From CAYGHG01 sp964349515 (GTDB lineage: Bacteria; Oederibacteriota; PGYV01; CAYGHG01): DNA of 14,230 bases. The stretch's first letter is position 1. Every line of letters begins with the position of its first letter. The stretch is taken from the NCBI GenBank assembly GCA_964349515.1, contig CAYGHG010000066.1:1-14230 (forward strand), written 5' to 3'. Position numbers and translations under genes: made by a program. A model generated the notes under the pieces. That model saw only the letters and a list, made by a program, of their open reading frames with translations, searched no databases and was not told the origin of the DNA. Shown here piece after piece: positions 12,346 through 14,230 of this stretch.

Positions 12346-13653
12346 TTAATTTTCCGAAAGCAAAAAGTCCTTCAAAGGCGTAATCCTGATTTTTCTACCT
12401 TCTGCCTCAATTTCATCGCGCAGATTTTCAGTAATTATTTCCCCGTTTTCACAGCTAAGCCTTTCCATTGCCAGAGTAAGGCCTTTTAGCTCTCTTTTTT
12501 TGGTCTTTTCGTCATTCATGTCCCAGCAGACCTGTATTATCCTGCTTATGGCGCTCTCTTTCTTTATCACAAAATCAGCCTCCCTGTGCAGGTCGTCTTT
12601 CCAGTAATATATTTCTTCATCCGGGAAAGATGACTGTCTTTTTTTCAGAGATATAAAAACGGCATTTTCAGCGAGCCTGCCGTAATTGTCCGAAAACCTG
12701 AATCCCGCGGCATTGCAAAGCCCCGTATCTATAGCGTAAGTTTTTCTCGGGCTCTTCTCCTGCTCTTTAATTTTCCACGAAAAACGCTTCAGAGAAAAAA
12801 GCAGATAAGCCTGTTCCATATAGGCCGGGTAGTTTTTAGCGGAAGTAACAGACATACCCAGCGCGCGTGACAGAGAATTATATGTATACTGCGCCGCTAT
12901 ATTTGAAAACAAAAATTTTGCCGCGGCCTTTAGGTCCTGCGCTTTCCTTATACCGTACCTTCTGAGTATGTCTTTATTGACTACGTCATCATAGTAGGCA
13001 AGCAGTATCTCTTTCTTTTTTTCCGATAAAACAACTTCAGGAAAAGCCCCCTCCTCAAGATATTTCACAAGCAGGCCGTCAGTTTTTAGTTCCCGTTCAG
13101 AATCCATTTTTTCCTCCCCTATGCCTTTAAATCCGAGATATTCCTCAAAAGAAAGGGGAAAAACCGTCATGTCAATATGGCGGCCTGTCAGCAGTGTCCC
13201 GAGTTCACGGCTGAGCAGTTTTGCGTTTGAACCTGATATCACAATTGAGGCTTTTGAAAGTTCATGCATCATAAGCACCCATTTTTCAAACCCATCAACT
13301 TCCTGTATCTCGTCAAGGAATAAAACGGGCTTTGCTCCTTCTGATATTCTTTCTATATAGGCTTTGAAAACAGCTTCGAGCAGCTCTGTCCCGGAAATAG
13401 TAAATCTGGGATCCTCCAGATTTACTATTAATATATCTTTTGGATTTTTACCGCCGCTTATAAGTTTTTTCGCGGTCTGCCTCATAATATATGACTTACC
13501 TGCCCTGCGTGGGCCTGTGACCACTGCTATGTGTCCGGTTGACATTATTTCCCGCAGCCTGGAAGTATATTTATCCCTCTCAAAACCGGTATTTTGTTCT
13601 CTGTCCCAGAAATTCCAGTCCTTTAGAATTCGTATTATCTCATTTTTATCCAT
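12346..13653 (-). CDS. AAA-family ATPase with DUF4143 domain
   Basis: The 435-residue protein belongs to the widespread AAA_14/DUF4143 family. The ATPase half (about 38-170) has Walker A GPRRAGKS (47-54), Walker B VLFLDEIQ (110-117), a sensor-like SGSNA (140-144), and GRHIDMTVFPLSFEEYL (157-173), a typical family stretch. The second half has a winged-helix-like region (about 255-300) and a C-terminal DUF4143 part with AIDTGL (307-312), GRLAENAVF (325-333), READFV (357-362) and IQVCWD (373-378). That part resembles a decayed PD-(D/E)xK nuclease fold. The family's biological role is unsettled; it is common in genomes with many mobile elements. The ATG at 13653 has an AAGAGG ribosome-binding site 6 nt upstream. 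It is transcribed alone, is full length, and shows no clear link to its neighbours. Confidence 0.93.
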   Translation of the reverse strand: MDKNEIIRILKDWNFWDREQNTGFERDKYTSRLREIMSTGHIAVVTGPRRAGKSYIMRQTAKKLISGGKNPKDILIVNLEDPRFTISGTELLEAVFKAYIERISEGAKPVLFLDEIQEVDGFEKWVLMMHELSKASIVISGSNAKLLSRELGTLLTGRHIDMTVFPLSFEEYLGFKGIGEEKMDSERELKTDGLLVKYLEEGAFPEVVLSEKKKEILLAYYDDVVNKDILRRYGIRKAQDLKAAAKFLFSNIAAQYTYNSLSRALGMSVTSAKNYPAYMEQAYLLFSLKRFSWKIKEQEKSPRKTYAIDTGLCNAAGFRFSDNYGRLAENAVFISLKKRQSSFPDEEIYYWKDDLHREADFVIKKESAISRIIQVCWDMNDEKTKKRELKGLTLAMERLSCENGEIITENLRDEIEAEGRKIRITPLKDFLLSEN

Positions 13654-13703
13654 TTTTAACCTCTTAAGTAATAGAATTCATTAATTTTATCATTTACAGT
13701 TAA

Positions 13704-13732
13704 AATATATACTAAAACTGGTGGTTTGTCAA
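13704..13732 (-). promoter_or_regulatory. Sigma-70-type promoter of the DUF4143 ATPase gene
   Basis: On the minus strand TTGACA (13727-13732) and TATATT (13704-13709) are separated by exactly 17 bp. The two hexamers and their spacing are identical to those of the PilZ promoter. The leader would be about 45 nt. This supports the start at 13653. Confidence 0.75.
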
Positions 13733-13972
13733 TAGAAGGGTGAAGTGGTCTTGTTTGTGACCGCGGCTTTGTCCAACACATTGGTATAAAATAGCCAATA
13801 CTAAATACAACCAATATGTCTTAAAGAGTCAATACAGCTTTTTCTCATTAAGGCCTCGAATTTGACCCCTTTAAAACTGCATTCCTCCCGCTTTATTCCT
13901 TTTTTCCCTTATAGCTTATATCTCATAGCTTATAGCTTGCCTTTACGCGCGCTTCCTGTTATTTTGTAATTC

Positions 13973-14026
13973 AGGCCGGGCGGGTCATTGACCCCTCCAG
14001 AAATACCCCCTCAATCCCCCCGGCCT
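13973..14026. repeat. GC-rich inverted repeat in an AT-rich intergenic region
   Basis: AGGCCGGG (13973-13980) pairs perfectly with CCCGGCCT (14019-14026). Inside it, GGGTCATTGACCC (13982-13994) forms a second small hairpin. On the plus strand TTAATAAAAC follows, which is not a clean terminator tail. It may be the remnant of a small repeat element. No second copy is in the window. Confidence 0.5.
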
Positions 14027-14191
14027 TTAATAAAACATGATAAGTTCAATCATTCTTCAAAATAATTTTTCAATATTCATCTACAGATTGTTGCGACAGT
14101 TTCACAACAATTAGTTACAACCGGACATTTGGATTTAAGCGGATACAATTACGTCGATGTTTCGCATTATAGATTATTTAACATCCGCAAC

Positions 14192-14220
14192 TTGACAAAA
14201 TTCAAACGTATTGATATTTT
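14192..14220 (+). promoter_or_regulatory. Possible plus-strand promoter facing out of the window
   Basis: TTGACA (14192-14197), a 17-bp spacer and TATTTT (14215-14220) are preceded by the extended -10 bases TGA. The -10 matches only four of six positions. If real, it would serve a plus-strand gene beyond the window, divergent from all genes here. Confidence 0.4.
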
Positions 14221-14230
14221 GTACTCCAGC

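Larger units (their letters stand above)
13733..14230. other. Right-end intergenic region without a convincing gene
   Basis: These roughly 500 bp are AT-rich and have no ATG-started reading frame that I trust. Apart from the inverted repeat at 13973-14026 and the possible promoter at 14192-14220, I see only three close copies of TATAGCTT-like sequence (13910-13938) and a weak hairpin TTGTTG/CAACAA near 14088-14110. A plus-strand frame is open from 14066 to the window edge but lacks a start codon. Confidence 0.5.

Noticed and set aside
12346..13653. DUF4143 ATPase as part of a defence or toxin system
   Set aside because: It is a lone gene with its own promoter. No toxin, nuclease or methylase gene adjoins it, and the family is too widespread for that inference.
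14066..14230. Open plus-strand frame reaching the window edge (product includes TGHLDLSGYNYVDVSHYR)
   Set aside because: It has no ATG and no ribosome-binding site, starts just after a TAA at 14063, and overlaps a promoter-like sequence. I cannot support it as a gene without sequence beyond the window.
14170..14230. Possible 3' end of a minus-strand gene entering from the right
   Set aside because: Two minus-strand frames run short distances before stop codons, but neither gives a recognisable C-terminus and they cannot be told apart.

Overview
The window looks like chromosomal DNA from a diderm (outer-membrane) bacterium. Every convincing gene lies on the minus strand. A PorV/PorQ-type outer-membrane protein, a C-terminal domain like the type IX secretion (T9SS) sorting domains, a giant secreted protein with delta-60 repeats, and long linkers of alternating Thr/Pro together recall uncultivated candidate phyla such as Goldbacteria or Firestonebacteria. 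That placement is a judgement from protein style, not a proof.

Layout from left to right. A truncated copy of a small foldback (MITE-like) repeat lies at 55-155. It is followed by a small PilZ-domain gene (179-541) with its own near-consensus sigma-70 promoter, and by uvrA (743-3565). The intergenic stretch 3566-4070 holds the uvrA promoter, a complete MITE copy (3663-3838) and an intrinsic terminator (3942-3964). A compact four-gene cluster occupies 4071-12104. In transcription order it is an ECF sigma factor, a membrane anti-sigma factor that overlaps it, a PorV-like outer-membrane protein, and a 1828-residue secreted modular protein. A 241-bp spacer (12105-12345) carries the sigma gene promoter and a set of GC-rich palindromes. 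Next comes an AAA/DUF4143 ATPase gene (12346-13653) with a strong promoter. The right end (13654-14230) shows no convincing gene, only an inverted repeat and a possible plus-strand promoter that points out of the window.

The most interesting part is the four-gene cluster. The same ECF-type promoter pattern (GGAAC, 16 or 17 bp, TGTCAC) lies upstream of both the sigma gene and the giant-protein gene, so the sigma factor probably drives itself and the surface protein. The anti-sigma factor has a zinc-binding anti-sigma motif and one membrane span, and then, unexpectedly, an extracytoplasmic Ig-like domain resembling the C-terminal domain of the giant protein. PorV in known T9SS systems recognises such domains. 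I infer a secretion-surveillance circuit in which the anti-sigma factor carries a tethered copy of the cargo sorting domain and reports on the state of the export pathway. The giant protein appears to be a string of three beta-propellers behind a carbohydrate-binding-like domain, joined by Thr/Pro linkers. No tRNA, rRNA or CRISPR array was seen.
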